This document shows positions 20,624-30,223 of a DNA stretch of 64,000 nt, one piece after another (positions within the stretch are counted from its first letter, which is position 1; the number at the start of each line of letters is the position of its first letter). Under the pieces are notes generated by a model. That model searched no databases. It was not told the origin of the DNA and saw nothing but the letters and a program-made list of their open reading frames with translations. The translations under genes and the position numbers were made by a program. The DNA comes from Polynucleobacter necessarius (GTDB lineage Bacteria; Pseudomonadota; Gammaproteobacteria; Burkholderiales; Burkholderiaceae), in assembly GCF_900095205.1 (NCBI RefSeq), contig NZ_LT606951.1, positions 1,116,001 through 1,180,000 of the forward strand, written 5' to 3'.

Positions 20624-21492
20624 TTAGCCAAAGAACTCTTTTGCTAAAGCAATTTGTTCTTGTTTTACAAATGCTGGGGCATGACCCAAATTTGGAATCT
20701 CAATGCTGCGTGCATAAAGATTCACCTTGCACATTTCAGCAATAGTAGCCGCAGATAAAAGATCGGAGTCGCCACCGCGCATAATAAGCATCGGGATGCG
20801 TATTTGTTTGAACGCATGCCACATTGCCATTTCACCTGCTTTAGCCATAATTGGATTAACCGAGGCAAATGGTACTGAGATATCTGGGTCGTAATGCATG
20901 ATCCATTTACCTTCCTTTTGAACAAGCATTGGGTCCTTGTAGACCCCCACTCCTGCGGTGTATGCTCTCCAAAGCTTGCGCAAATTTCATTGAGACGAGT
21001 CAATGCGTCACCACGATCGGCAAAAGCGAATAGCTGATCTACGTATGAACCCAAACGCTTAATTACTTCAAGCTCAATTCGGGGACCTACATCATTAATC
21101 AGCATTCGGCGTATGGGCGAATTTGGCATTGATGCATAAACCATGCCGATCAACCCTCCCATAGATGTGCCAAACCAATCCACTTGCGATACACCCAACT
21201 TCTGAACCAAAGTCGCAATATCTGCAACGTACTGAGGTACGGCATACATCATTGGGTTGGATAAGCAATCAGAGTCGCCCCTTCCCACGACATCAGGACA
21301 TACAACGTAATAGTCTTTGCACATTGCTTCAGCTAGGGTCTTAAAGTCACTGCCGCGTCTGGTGAGGCCATGTACACACAACAATACCTTGTTGCTGGGA
21401 TTTCCCCAGGCGTGATATGCCATACGATGTTTTTCATCGCCACTAGAGCAGTCCACATAAAAAGTTTCGCCGTCATGAAAAACATTTGCGGC
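20624..21492 (-). pseudogene. Frameshifted alpha/beta-hydrolase, fused in frame to the cation exporter
   Basis: From about 21492 the frame that began as the cation exporter continues without a stop into an alpha/beta-hydrolase: VLLCVHGLTRRGSDF (oxyanion region), WFGTSMGGLIGM with the nucleophile Ser, and an acid-bearing segment. At the GGGGG run at 20944-20948 the frame changes. One frame ends as nonsense at 20722; the other carries on with VYKDPMLVQKEGKWIMHYD, PMLIMRGGDSDLLS and the catalytic His in NLGHAPAF, to 20624. One lost G explains this. No ATG starts the hydrolase separately in the right frame, so its own start is also gone or was alternative. The enzyme cannot be made whole in one chain. 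The substrate is unknown. Confidence 0.8.
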
Positions 21493-22494
21493 CTGAGATT
21501 CATTGTGAATCTCATGACGGTCATCATGCTCATGATCGTGATCTTCACCCACCTCTTCGGGTTGCAAAGTAACATGATCAAGTTCATGTTTACTCAATAA
21601 CATCGCATTAATCTTAGACATGATCTCTGGCCACTCTTGCATATTGACAATCTCAATATGACCAATCAATGCAGGAAAACTAGGGGTCATTTCCCAAACA
21701 TGTAAATCATGTACTGCAAGAACGCCTGGAACATTTCTTAAATCGGCACCCACTTGCAAGTAATCAATGTGCAAGGGAACGCCTTCCATGAGAAAGTGAT
21801 ATGACTCGTGAAGAATGGAGATCGTAGACTTCAGAATGAGGAGCGAAACCAGAATAGAGAGAATCGCATCGATTGGCATCCAACCAGTTAACTGAATTAC
21901 CACGCCAGCAACTAAAGCTGCGACTGATCCGAGCAAATCACCCATCACATGCACTAGAGCAGCACGAGTATTCACGCTCTTTTTATCACATGATAGCACC
22001 CATGCAACGATGATGTTCATTACCAATCCGATGGCAGCAACTACCGTCACTGTTAACCCATCTACTTTGTGTGGAGCATAGAAACGACTAATTGCCTCAA
22101 TCACAATCCAAACTACTAAACCAAGCATCACAATGCTATTAACAAAAGCTGCAAGCGCTTCAGCGCGCCCAAATCCAAACGAGTGTTTTGGGGATGGCGG
22201 ACGACGTGAAATGATTTGCGCTAACAGAGCAAGGCCTAATGCTGCCGCATCGGTAACCATATGACCGGCATCAGAAATCAAAGCTAACGAATTGGCGAAA
22301 TAGGCTGCAGCGCCTTCAACTCCAGAAAAACCTAGCGTTAAAACCAGGGCAATCAAGAACAGATTTTGATTGGAAACCTGCTTGCTATGGGAATGTTGGG
22401 CATCCCCCTTTTTATGCGCGTGCAAGGAGGGATCAACCACAGATTGGTTCTGAGAATTTATTGGTTTCGAATGGAAATGATGGGAACCCGACAT
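21493..22494 (-). CDS. Cation diffusion facilitator (CzcD/ZitB type) metal exporter
   Basis: About 334 residues belong to a CDF transporter. A His-rich N-terminal region is followed by six membrane segments and a C-terminal cytosolic metallochaperone-like domain ending in HVTLQPE and a His/Asp-rich tail. The metal site is visible in DAGHMVTDAAAL (Asp75, His78, Asp82) and again in VHVMGDLLGS. It exports Zn2+ (perhaps Co2+/Cd2+) in exchange for protons. The reading frame has no stop at the end of the domain and runs on into the hydrolase to 20722, giving a 590-residue fusion. Whether a stop has been lost or the fusion is old is unclear. The transporter part is intact. Confidence 0.85.
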
Positions 22495-22512
22495 GGTGAA
22501 CCCATTATTCCA

Positions 22513-23181
22513 TTAAACAGTAAAACGAATTAGAAACCTGTTGTATCCAGCCGGGGCACCCGTTTTGGCAATGACCTCCTCTTTCGTGACACCAGGAGCT
22601 AATTCAATCAAGGTCAAACCAGCACGAATGATGTCCAAAACACATAGATCAGTAATGATTTGGCTAATCACACCCACACCAGTTAATGGCAAGGTGCATT
22701 TAGGCAGAATCTTGAGCTCTTCTGTACCGTCTTTCTTTTTGGCAACGTGCTCCATCAAGACAACGACATGTTTCACTCCAGCCACCAAGTCCATTGCACC
22801 GCCCATACCTTTGACCATTTTTCCTGGAATCATCCAGTTAGCCAAATCGCCGTGCTCACTTACCTGCATAGCACCCAAAATCGCAATATTAATTTTGCCA
22901 CCGCGAATCATTCCAAAGGAATCTGCAGAAGAAAAAATGGAGGACCCAGGTAAAGTAATTACCGTTTGTTTTCCAGCATTAATTAAATCTGCATCAATGG
23001 TCTCTTCAGTCGGAAAGGGGCCAATGCCCAATAAACCATTTTCTGACTGGAGCCACACTTCCATATCTTTTGGTACGTGATTGGCCACTAGGGTAGGCAT
23101 ACCGATCCCTAAGTTTACGTAGTAACCGTCTTTTAGTTCTTTAGCAGCACGCGCTGCCATTTCATCTCTAGTCCAAGCCAT
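22513..23181 (-). CDS. scoB: 3-oxoacid CoA-transferase subunit B
   Basis: A 222-residue CoA-transferase beta subunit. [19 protein letters not shown] and [10 protein letters not shown] are the family signatures; the latter holds the catalytic Glu that forms the CoA thioester. [14 protein letters not shown] is also typical. With subunit A it moves CoA from succinyl-CoA to acetoacetate or a 3-oxoadipate-like acid. The gene is open, but its partner just upstream is broken, so no active heteromer can form unless another A subunit exists. Confidence 0.88.
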   Translation of the reverse strand: MAWTRDEMAARAAKELKDGYYVNLGIGMPTLVANHVPKDMEVWLQSENGLLGIGPFPTEETIDADLINAGKQTVITLPGSSIFSSADSFGMIRGGKINIAILGAMQVSEHGDLANWMIPGKMVKGMGGAMDLVAGVKHVVVLMEHVAKKKDGTEELKILPKCTLPLTGVGVISQIITDLCVLDIIRAGLTLIELAPGVTKEEVIAKTGAPAGYNRFLIRFTV

Positions 23182-23214
23182 ATCTATCTCTCTAAATTAT
23201 TCTGTTCTGGGTAA

Positions 23215-23917
23215 TTAAGCGTTTGGTGTCAAGGTACGTTGCTCAATGCGCTTCTCTGGGTTTTTATTAATCACCAAGCGGTGAACATAAATACCAGGCA
23301 TATGAATCTGATCGGGATCTAATTGACCATTCTCAACAATCTCTTCCACTTCAGCGACAGTAATCTTGCCAGCCATAGCCACCACTGGATTGAAGTTTCG
23401 TGCTGTGTAACGGTACACCAAGTTTCCTGACTTATCTGCTTTCTACGCCTTCACTAAAGAGATGTCAGAAATGATTGAACGCTCCATGATGTATCTCTCA
23501 CCATCAAACTCTTTTTCCTCTTTGCCTTCAGCTACCAAAGTATCCACGCCTGTCTTTGTATAAAAAGCTGGAATACCACAACCGCCTGCACGCAATTTTT
23601 CAGCCAAAGTTCCTTGTGGAGTAAATTCCAACTCCAATTCTCCAGCGAGGTATTGGTGCTCAAACTCTTTGTTTTCGCCGACATAGGAAGCAACCGTCTT
23701 CTTCACTTGACGCGAATTGAGTAGCAAACCTAAGCCAAAGCCGTCTACACCAGCATTATTGGCAATTGCGGTTAAATTCTGAGCGCCTAAATCTTTCACC
23801 GCCTGGATCAAAGTCTCGGGAATGCCGCAGAGGCCAAAACCCACCGACAGCCAATTTTTGTCCGTCTTTTAAGATGTCCCGCAAGGCATCGACTGCCGAT
23901 GGGTAAGTTTTATTCAT
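23215..23917 (-). pseudogene. scoA: 3-oxoacid CoA-transferase subunit A, inactivated twice
   Basis: The ATG at 23917 starts [20 protein letters not shown] and reaches the glycine-rich GGFG. There the run TTTT (near 23843) has one T too many; dropping it restores [12 protein letters not shown] and a long open stretch to a TAG at 23443-23445. This TAG stands where the family has the Trp of LVKAWKAD (TGG to TAG). Beyond it the same frame continues with [19 protein letters not shown] and ends at 23215. Thus one insertion and one nonsense mutation. The ancestral product was about 233 residues, the alpha subunit partner of ScoB, with which it formed an operon. Confidence 0.9.
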
Positions 23918-24075
23918 AACTTTTGTCCTAATATTGCCAAAATGGGTAAAAAGGCAATCATAACGCCTCAGACCGCTTTAGAAGGCCCCCTTGGCACTAA
24001 ATGGGTTTTTTTGCAGATAGAACTAAGCTATTAGGGCTTAAATGCCCCATTTTTAAGAATTTTCGGAGAAAACGT

Positions 24076-25746
24076 ATGAATGCTGCAGAACTGCTAGAGC
24101 AATTTGGGCCTAGAGACTCTATGGACTATGACCTCGTCATTGTTGGAGGTGGTCCCGCTGGCTTATCTGCCGCTATCAAAGCTAAGCAATTGGCAAACGA
24201 CTCTGGAAAAGAGCTCAGCGTATGTGTACTTGAGAAAGGCTCAGAAATAGGCGCTCATATTCTTTCTGGCGCCGTCATGGATCCAAAAGCACTCACCGAA
24301 CTTTTTCCCGACTGGAAAGAGTTAGGCGCCCCGCTCGATACCCCAGTTACCGAAGATCAATTTTTATTCTTAACAACTGATAACTCTTACCAAGTTCCTA
24401 ACTGGATGTTGCCGCATTGCTTTAAGAATGAAGGGAACTATATTGTCAGCCTTGCTAACGTCACTCGCTGGCTTGGACAACAAGCTGAAAATCTTGGTGT
24501 TGAAATTTTTCCAGGCTTCCCCGCTGCAGATATTTTGTATAACGAACAAGGTGCAGTTTCTGGCGTGATCACCGGATCAATGGGCTTAAACAAAGAAGGT
24601 AATCCAACCGATCAGTTTCAGCTCGGTATGGAATTGCGCGGCAAGTACACTCTTTTTGCTGAAGGTGCACGTGGGCATCTTGGTAAACAACTTATTGCGA
24701 AGTTCGCTCTAGATAAAGACGCAGATCCGCAAAGCTATGGTATTGGCATTAAAGAGCTTTGGGAAATTGAGCCATCGAAGAGTAAGCCAGGTTTGGTCGT
24801 TCATACTGCTGGATGGCCACTGGAGAGTGATACCTATGGCGGCTCTTTCCTCTATCACTTGGGTGATAACAAAGCGGCTGTTGGTTTAGTGGTTGGCCTT
24901 TCTTATAAGAATCCATACCTCTCTCCATTTGAAGAATTTCAGCGCTATAAATTGCATCCCAAAATTCGTGAAACCTTTGAAGGTGGCAAGCGCATTGTCT
25001 ACGGCGCACGTGCGTTAACAGCTGGCGGTTTAAATAGCCTTCCGCAAACCGTATTTCCTGGTGGAGCTTTAATTGGTTGCGATGCTGGCTTTCTGAATGC
25101 TTCGCGCATCAAAGGTAACCATGCAGCTATTAAGACGGGCATGCTTGCTGCTGAAGCTGCTGTTGCAGCCATTAATGAAAATCGTTCTGCCGATGTATTG
25201 TCAGCCTACCCAACTGCATTCCAAAATAGTTGGCTATATACTGAACTGAATCAAGCGCGCAACTTTAAATATTGGATGTCAAAAGGACTCTACCTCGGCA
25301 CCTTAATGGTAGGTTTGGAGCAAAAAGTTCTCGGCGGCAATATGCCTTGGACGGTGCATTTAAAACATGCTGATCATGAATGCCTAGAGCCTGCGGCTCA
25401 ACATCGGCCGATTGACTATCCTAAGCCAGATGGCAAACTGACATTTGATCGCCTCTCGTCAGCATTTATCTCCAATACCAATCACGCAGAGAATCAACCC
25501 ATACATTTAACACTGAAGGATGATTCGATTCCAGTAGATCTCAACTTAAAAACCTATGCGGGTCCAGAGCAACGCTACTGCCCTGCTGGTGTATATGAGT
25601 ATGTTGAATCTGATGGCAAGCCCCGCTTGCAAATCAATTCGCAAAACTGCGTGCATTGCAAAACTTGTGACATCAAAGACCCAAGCCAAAACATTGTTTG
25701 GATAACCCCAGAAGGTGGTGGCGGACCAAACTATGCTGCCATGTAG
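24076..25746 (+). CDS. Electron transfer flavoprotein-ubiquinone oxidoreductase
   Basis: A 556-residue inner-membrane iron-sulfur flavoprotein that passes electrons from ETF (loaded by acyl-CoA dehydrogenases) to ubiquinone. The FAD motif is VGGGPAGLSAAIKAK near residues 20-34. SGAVMDPKALTELFP and GCDAGFLNASRIKGNH are family segments, and the C-terminal CVHCKTCDIKDP supplies Cys ligands of the 4Fe-4S cluster. The frame opens earlier at 24001, but the ATG at 24076 has GGAGA at the correct distance and the family N-terminus, so it is chosen. It is intact while a likely upstream donor, GcdH, is dead. A strong terminator follows. Confidence 0.93.
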   Translation: MNAAELLEQFGPRDSMDYDLVIVGGGPAGLSAAIKAKQLANDSGKELSVCVLEKGSEIGAHILSGAVMDPKALTELFPDWKELGAPLDTPVTEDQFLFLTTDNSYQVPNWMLPHCFKNEGNYIVSLANVTRWLGQQAENLGVEIFPGFPAADILYNEQGAVSGVITGSMGLNKEGNPTDQFQLGMELRGKYTLFAEGARGHLGKQLIAKFALDKDADPQSYGIGIKELWEIEPSKSKPGLVVHTAGWPLESDTYGGSFLYHLGDNKAAVGLVVGLSYKNPYLSPFEEFQRYKLHPKIRETFEGGKRIVYGARALTAGGLNSLPQTVFPGGALIGCDAGFLNASRIKGNHAAIKTGMLAAEAAVAAINENRSADVLSAYPTAFQNSWLYTELNQARNFKYWMSKGLYLGTLMVGLEQKVLGGNMPWTVHLKHADHECLEPAAQHRPIDYPKPDGKLTFDRLSSAFISNTNHAENQPIHLTLKDDSIPVDLNLKTYAGPEQRYCPAGVYEYVESDGKPRLQINSQNCVHCKTCDIKDPSQNIVWITPEGGGGPNYAAM

Positions 25747-25753
25747 CCAAACC

Positions 25754-25780
25754 AACCCCGGTCATCTGTCGGGGTTTTTT
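25754..25780 (+). terminator. Rho-independent terminator after ETF-QO
   Basis: Stem AACCCCG/CGGGGTT with a 9-nt loop, followed by six T, eight bases behind the stop codon at 25746. Confidence 0.9.
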
Positions 25781-25822
25781 CATTCAAAACAAAAATAATT
25801 AAATAGCGTTATATTTATCTAC

Positions 25823-26213
25823 ATGATGATCTTTCACACCATGCTCAGAGTTGGCGATCTCAATCGCTCCATCAACTTCTACACCAAAGTTTTGGGAATG
25901 AATTTGCTACGCACTACCGAGCGCCCTGAGCAAAAATATTCTCTGGCCTTTGTGGCCTATGGAAAAGGCAATGCTAATGGTCAAAAGCCGAAATTGAGCT
26001 TACCTATAACCATGGCGTACATTTCTATGAGACGGGGACTGCCTATGGGCATATCGCCATCGGCGTTCCAGATGCCTATGCCGCTTGCGCCAACATCAAG
26101 GCTGCCGGCGGCAATGTCACCCGTGATGGGCTGGCCCAGTTGCTGGCGGCGATACCGTGATTGCATTTGTTACCGATCCTGATGGTTACAAAATAGAGCT
26201 TATTCAGCGCTAA
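25823..26213 (+). pseudogene. gloA: Lactoylglutathione lyase (glyoxalase I), two frameshifts
   Basis: The start gives [25 protein letters not shown] sequence, diagnostic of GloA. The frame shifts near 25980; a second frame then carries [26 protein letters not shown] and GGNVTR. A further shift near 26137 leads to a third frame with [20 protein letters not shown] and ends IELIQR-TAA at 26213. All parts of the 127- to 130-residue enzyme are present in order, so only two single-base changes are needed to explain the loss. It isomerised the methylglyoxal-glutathione hemithioacetal. Other glyoxalase genes could exist outside the window. Confidence 0.92.
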
Positions 26214-26215
26214 TC

Positions 26216-27389
26216 ATGGCTGAGCCCGACTATCTTCATTTTGAAATCCTAGATCGCATCAGCGATGTCCTCTCCAATCAATGGAATGCTCTACTTCCTT
26301 TAGATGCAGGGCCTTTTCTACGACATGAGTTTCTCAGCGCCCTAGAAGAAACTGGCTGTGTTGGTGGCAATACTGGGTGGCAAGTAGCTCACCTGGGTGT
26401 GCGAGATGACGGGCAATTAGTTGGCGCATTACCCCTATACATCAAACAACACTCATACGGAGAATTTGTATTTGACTGGTCATGGGCGCAGGCCTATGAA
26501 CAACAGGGAATGCAATATTTTCCAAAGGCACTTTGTGCCATTCCCTTCACCCCCGTGCAGGGCTCACGCATCTTAAGCGCTCAACAGGTAGACATCAACA
26601 TTGTTCGAACAAAAATCATTAATCAATTAAAAAGTATCGTTATTCAAAATAGTTTATCTTCAGCGCATGTTTTGTTTCCCCACTCGACAGATGCGATTGA
26701 GCTAAAGAATCAAGGTTTTATGTTGCGAGACTCAGTGCAGTTTCATTGGCATAACGAAGAGTTTCAAAATTTCGAACACTTTTTATCCGCCCTAACAATG
26801 AAACGCCGAAAAAATATTCGACGTGAGCGTGAGCAAGTGGCCCGCGAATCCATACACTTTAGACACGTTTCAGGGATATCTTCCACTGATTCAGATTGGG
26901 AATTTTTTATCGTTGCTATGCAAATACCTATCTTGAACATCATTCAAGTCCCTATTTGAATAAGGCATTTTTTAAGCTATGGGTAAAGCGTATGCCCGAG
27001 AACCTTCATCTGATTATTGCGGAACGCAATGACACCCCGATCGCAGCATCATTGCTGGTGGTTGACCCTATAGGATCTAAGGCTTATGACAGATACTGGG
27101 GCGCCATTGAACATATACCGTGTCTTCATTTTGAAACTGCTTATTACCAAGCGATTGAATACTACATTAATAACCATATTCAAACCTTTGAAAGCAGCGC
27201 TCAGGGGGAGTACAAGATGGCAACGAGGCTTCTTACCAAAGACTATTCAAATCAGCCCATTACGTTGCTGATCCTCAGTTTGCTAGAGCAGTCCAACACT
27301 TCTTGGGCCGGGAACATCAAGGCATTGGTGCCTATGTTGATGAGCTCTCTGAGCACAGTCCCTTGAAATCGTCTAAAGTACAGCCATGA
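26216..27389 (+). pseudogene. FemAB/GNAT-like peptidoglycan-associated acyltransferase family protein, three frameshifts
   Basis: The ATG at 26216 begins a protein of the COG3146-type family (GPFLRHEFLSALEETG, WQVAHL, FVFDWSWAQAYEQ, MKRRKNIRRERE). The frame is lost near 26910, resumes in another frame with YANTYLEHHSSPYLNKAFF and QGEYKM, shifts again near 27226 (ARGFLP in the next frame) and near 27273, after which HYVADPQFARAVQHFLG and ELSEHSPL lead to a TGA at 27387-27389. The reconstructed protein is about 390 residues. The family is annotated by similarity as a GNAT/FemAB fold; its reaction is not established to my knowledge. Its end overlaps the next gene start by ATGA. Confidence 0.85.
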
Positions 27390-27658
27390 ATTCTGGAAGT
27401 AACGATGACTCTAAGCTGGCCTTACAAGATGGCTCCCACCCTCTATCAACTGGAGACGATGCGTCAGACTCCCCTTGCATTGGCGTATGCACCACCCTCT
27501 ACGATGAGATCTGTCAGGGTTGTGGTCGGTACCCTAAATGAAGTCAGTAACTGGGTTTCTTCTCACAAGAAGAAAAAGACTTGGTATGGAAACGTATTCG
27601 CGAAGAAGGTACTGCATCTCGTTTTCAGCGTCAAACCAAAGAAAATAAGCCCATTTAA
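27386..27658 (+). pseudogene. DUF1289 protein, two frameshifts
   Basis: ATG at 27386 (overlapping the previous stop as ATGA) gives a short lead and then SPCIGVCTTLYDEICQGCGR, the Cys-rich DUF1289 signature (four Cys, probably metal-binding). After RYP a TGA appears. One frame over, LNEVSNWV continues, and a second shift near 27560 restores FFSQEEKDLVWKRIREEG and the end at 27658. The family consists of about 60-100-residue proteins of unknown role. Translational coupling to the preceding gene is seen in the overlap. Confidence 0.88.
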
Positions 27659-27671
27659 GGGCTTATTTCTT
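27645..27671. terminator. Terminator overlapping the DUF1289 stop codon
   Basis: Stem AATAAGCCC/GGGCTTATT (9 bp) with loop ATTTA, then TTCTT. It overlaps the TAA at 27656-27658 and also faces the converging 3' end of the ABC-F pseudogene at 27704. Confidence 0.75.
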
Positions 27672-27703
27672 CATTACTTACTACCTACTTAGCCTTCTAA
27701 GGC

Positions 27704-29300
27704 TTAGCTACGTAAATATTCTTCGTAGGTTCCTGAGTAATCCACAACGATGCCATCCATTTTCATTTCTAAGATGCGGTTAGCTAAAGCAGATACAAAC
27801 TCACGGTCATGAGAAACAAATATCAATGTGTCGTCAAACTTCTCAAGCGCAATTTGCAAACTTTCAATCGATTCCATGTCCATGTGATTGGTCGGCTCAT
27901 CCATGGCAAGAACGTTATATTTTTGAAGCATCAGTTTGCCCCAAATCATCCTGCTCTTCTCGCCACCTGAAAGAACTTTTACAGACTTTCCAATGTCATC
28001 GCCCGAGAACAATAAGCGGCCCAACGTGCCGCGTATGACTTGATCATCGTCGCCAGTATTGCGCCAGTCGTTCATCCAATCCATGAGTAATTCATCTTTG
28101 GCAAACATCTCGGTATTGTCTTGCGGCATAACACCAACATTGGCGTTCTCAGCCCACTTCACATCACCACTATCAGCAGCAATACCCTCAAAACGTTTGC
28201 TCAAAAATGGTTTTCAGTAAGGTTGTCTTACCAGCGCCGTTTTGACCAATAATGGCAATCTTTTCGCCAGCTCGTACGCCTAACTTAAAGTTTTTAAAGA
28301 TAGTACGGTCATAGGCTTTAGTCAACGCATTACATTCAACCGCCATATTGTGAAGTTTTTTCTCGGTATCAAAACGAATAAAAGGGTTTTGACGTGAAGA
28401 AGGCTTTACTTCAACAATTTCAATTTTCTCTAACTGCCTCTGACATGAAGTAGCTTGACGCGCTTTAGAAGCATTTGCGGAGAAAGCGGGCTACGAAAGC
28501 AGCTAATTCAGCAATTTTTTCTTTGGCTTTCACATTATTGCTAAGCTGCTGTGTGCGGGCCTGAACTGATGCCAACATATAGGAGTCGTAGCTTCCTGGA
28601 TAAACCTTCAAGGTTCCATAGTCCATATCGGCCATGTGCGTACAAACTTCATTGAGGAAGTGACGATCGTGGGAAATAATGACGATGGTGCTCTTAATTT
28701 GATTGAGGATATCTTCAAGCCAATGAATAGAGTGAATATCCAACTTGTTAGTTGGCTCATCTAATAACAACACATCTGGATCAGAAAACAATGCTTGCGC
28801 AAGCAATACGCGCAACTTCCAACCTGGCGCTACATTACTCATTGGCCCATTATGTTGCTCGATTGGAATACCAATACCCAACAACAATTCACCTCTGCTT
28901 TTGCCTCTGCAGTGTAGCCGCCGTATTCAGCATACTTGCCTTCAAGCTCAGCGGCCTTCATGTAGTCTTCATCAGTAGCATCTGGATTAGCGTAAATGGC
29001 ATCGCGCTCTGCTGCAGCTTTCCACATCTCCTCATGACCCATCATGACTACGTCGAGTACTCGCACATCTTCGTAAGCAAATTGATCTTGACGTAACTTA
29101 CCCAAACGAACACCGGGATCCAAACCCACGTTGCCGCTGGTTGGCTCAAATTCGCCACCCAATATTTTCATGAAGGTTGATTTACCGCAACCGTTTGCGC
29201 CAATCAAGCCATAGCGATTGCCACCGCCAAACTTCACGGAAATATTTTCAACCAGGGGTTTTGCCCCAAACTGCATAGTGATATTAGATGCTGACAGCAC
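27704..29300 (-). pseudogene. ybiT: ABC-F ATPase, YbiT type, three frameshifts
   Basis: Start ATG at 29300: [20 protein letters not shown] and the first Walker [13 protein letters not shown] match YbiT closely. A one-base loss near 28890 breaks the frame before [19 protein letters not shown]. That segment carries the first Walker [12 protein letters not shown], then shifts near 28478. The third segment ([21 protein letters not shown], second Walker [10 protein letters not shown]) shifts near 28206. The last carries LSGGEKSRM and [11 protein letters not shown] and ends at 27704. The order and spacing of both ATPase domains are those of the roughly 530-residue YbiT. ABC-F proteins act on the ribosome, tuning translation; YbiT's exact role is unsettled. 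Confidence 0.92.
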
Positions 29301-29335
29301 GGATTTTTTCTAGCTTTCTGAAATTCAATAGTCAC

Positions 29336-29369
29336 CCCCGAATTGGGGCAAAGACCGTTATTTTAACGG
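29336..29369. repeat. Two short palindromes upstream of the YbiT pseudogene
   Basis: CCCC-GAATT-GGGG at 29336-29348 and CCGTTA-TTT-TAACGG at 29355-29369 lie in the 106-base gap between ybiT and the end of the queuosine-precursor transporter gene. Neither is followed by a T run on the minus strand. Nothing else is visible in this gap. Confidence 0.4.
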
Positions 29370-29406
29370 CTTAGAGATCTTTATTGGCGGGAAGCTAATC
29401 CCTCGC

Positions 29407-30119
29407 TTAGACTTTAACCCTAAATGGGGTGAAATTCGTATGAATATCGTAGAAATCCTCATTTTCTTTACGCTTGAGGAAGTTCACGACCCAATAGGTC
29501 ATTGGGGTTGCCAGAACCTCCCATGAGCTCTTGAAGTACGTACTGCGCGAGCGCCCACCTAAAGCACTTCTTCGGTGGGCCAAATGCCATAAAAGGCCAA
29601 AACATAGAAAAAGGAAGAGTCAACTAACTCGCCAACCGCAGTTGAACCAATCGTACGCATCCACAGAAAGCGCCCCTGGGTCCAAATTTTCATCTTCCCC
29701 AAAACATAACTGTTGGCGAAACTTCCACACCAAAATGCAAACATGGAGGCCAATGCAATACGCCAAGAATTTCTAAAAACTGTTTCTAAGCCATGTTGAT
29801 AGTTAGCCATATATGCGCCAGGAGCTACAGGCAAGGCAATCACAATCTGAGCCATGATCGCAGCGAATGCAAGAGCAGCAAAGCCAGCCCAAACTGCTCT
29901 TCGATCATAGGCATAACCATAAACTTCTGTAAGGATGTCGCCAAAGAAATAAGCAATTGGGAAAAATAAGATTCCGCCGCCAAATGGCACGCTTCCCAAA
30001 TACGGCAAGTCAACTACAGCCGCTTTTCCAGCACCAATAAAGTTCAAACACACCAAAATCACCACAAAAGCAGTCAAGATGAGATCGTAGTAGCGATGGT
30101 GAGGTCTAGGACAGTCCAT
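29407..30119 (-). pseudogene. yhhQ: Queuosine precursor transporter (YhhQ/DUF165), C-terminus destroyed
   Basis: ATG at 30119 begins MDCPRPHHRYYDLILTAFV and the membrane segments continue intact through FGGGILFFPIAYFFGDILTE and STAVGELVDSSFFYVLAFYG to WPTEEVL, where a TAG at 29559-29561 stops it. The TAG stands in place of a Gln codon. Beyond it one extra G and one extra C (about 29550 and 29532) are needed to recover ALAQYVL, then SSWEVLATPMTYWVVNFLKR and NFTPFRVKV, ending at 29407. So the last membrane helix and the tail, about 50 residues, are lost. The family imports queuine or preQ1-type bases for tRNA modification. A longer frame to 30224 exists, but the family N-terminus is at 30119. 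Confidence 0.88.
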
Positions 30120-30223
30120 AAGCTCAGAAAAATGGATAATAGAATGAAGAATCTCTGCATTCTTGGAACTTCGTCGGATGCAGGCAAAAATATAGACAAA
30201 ACCGTATATAGGATGGCAAGGCA

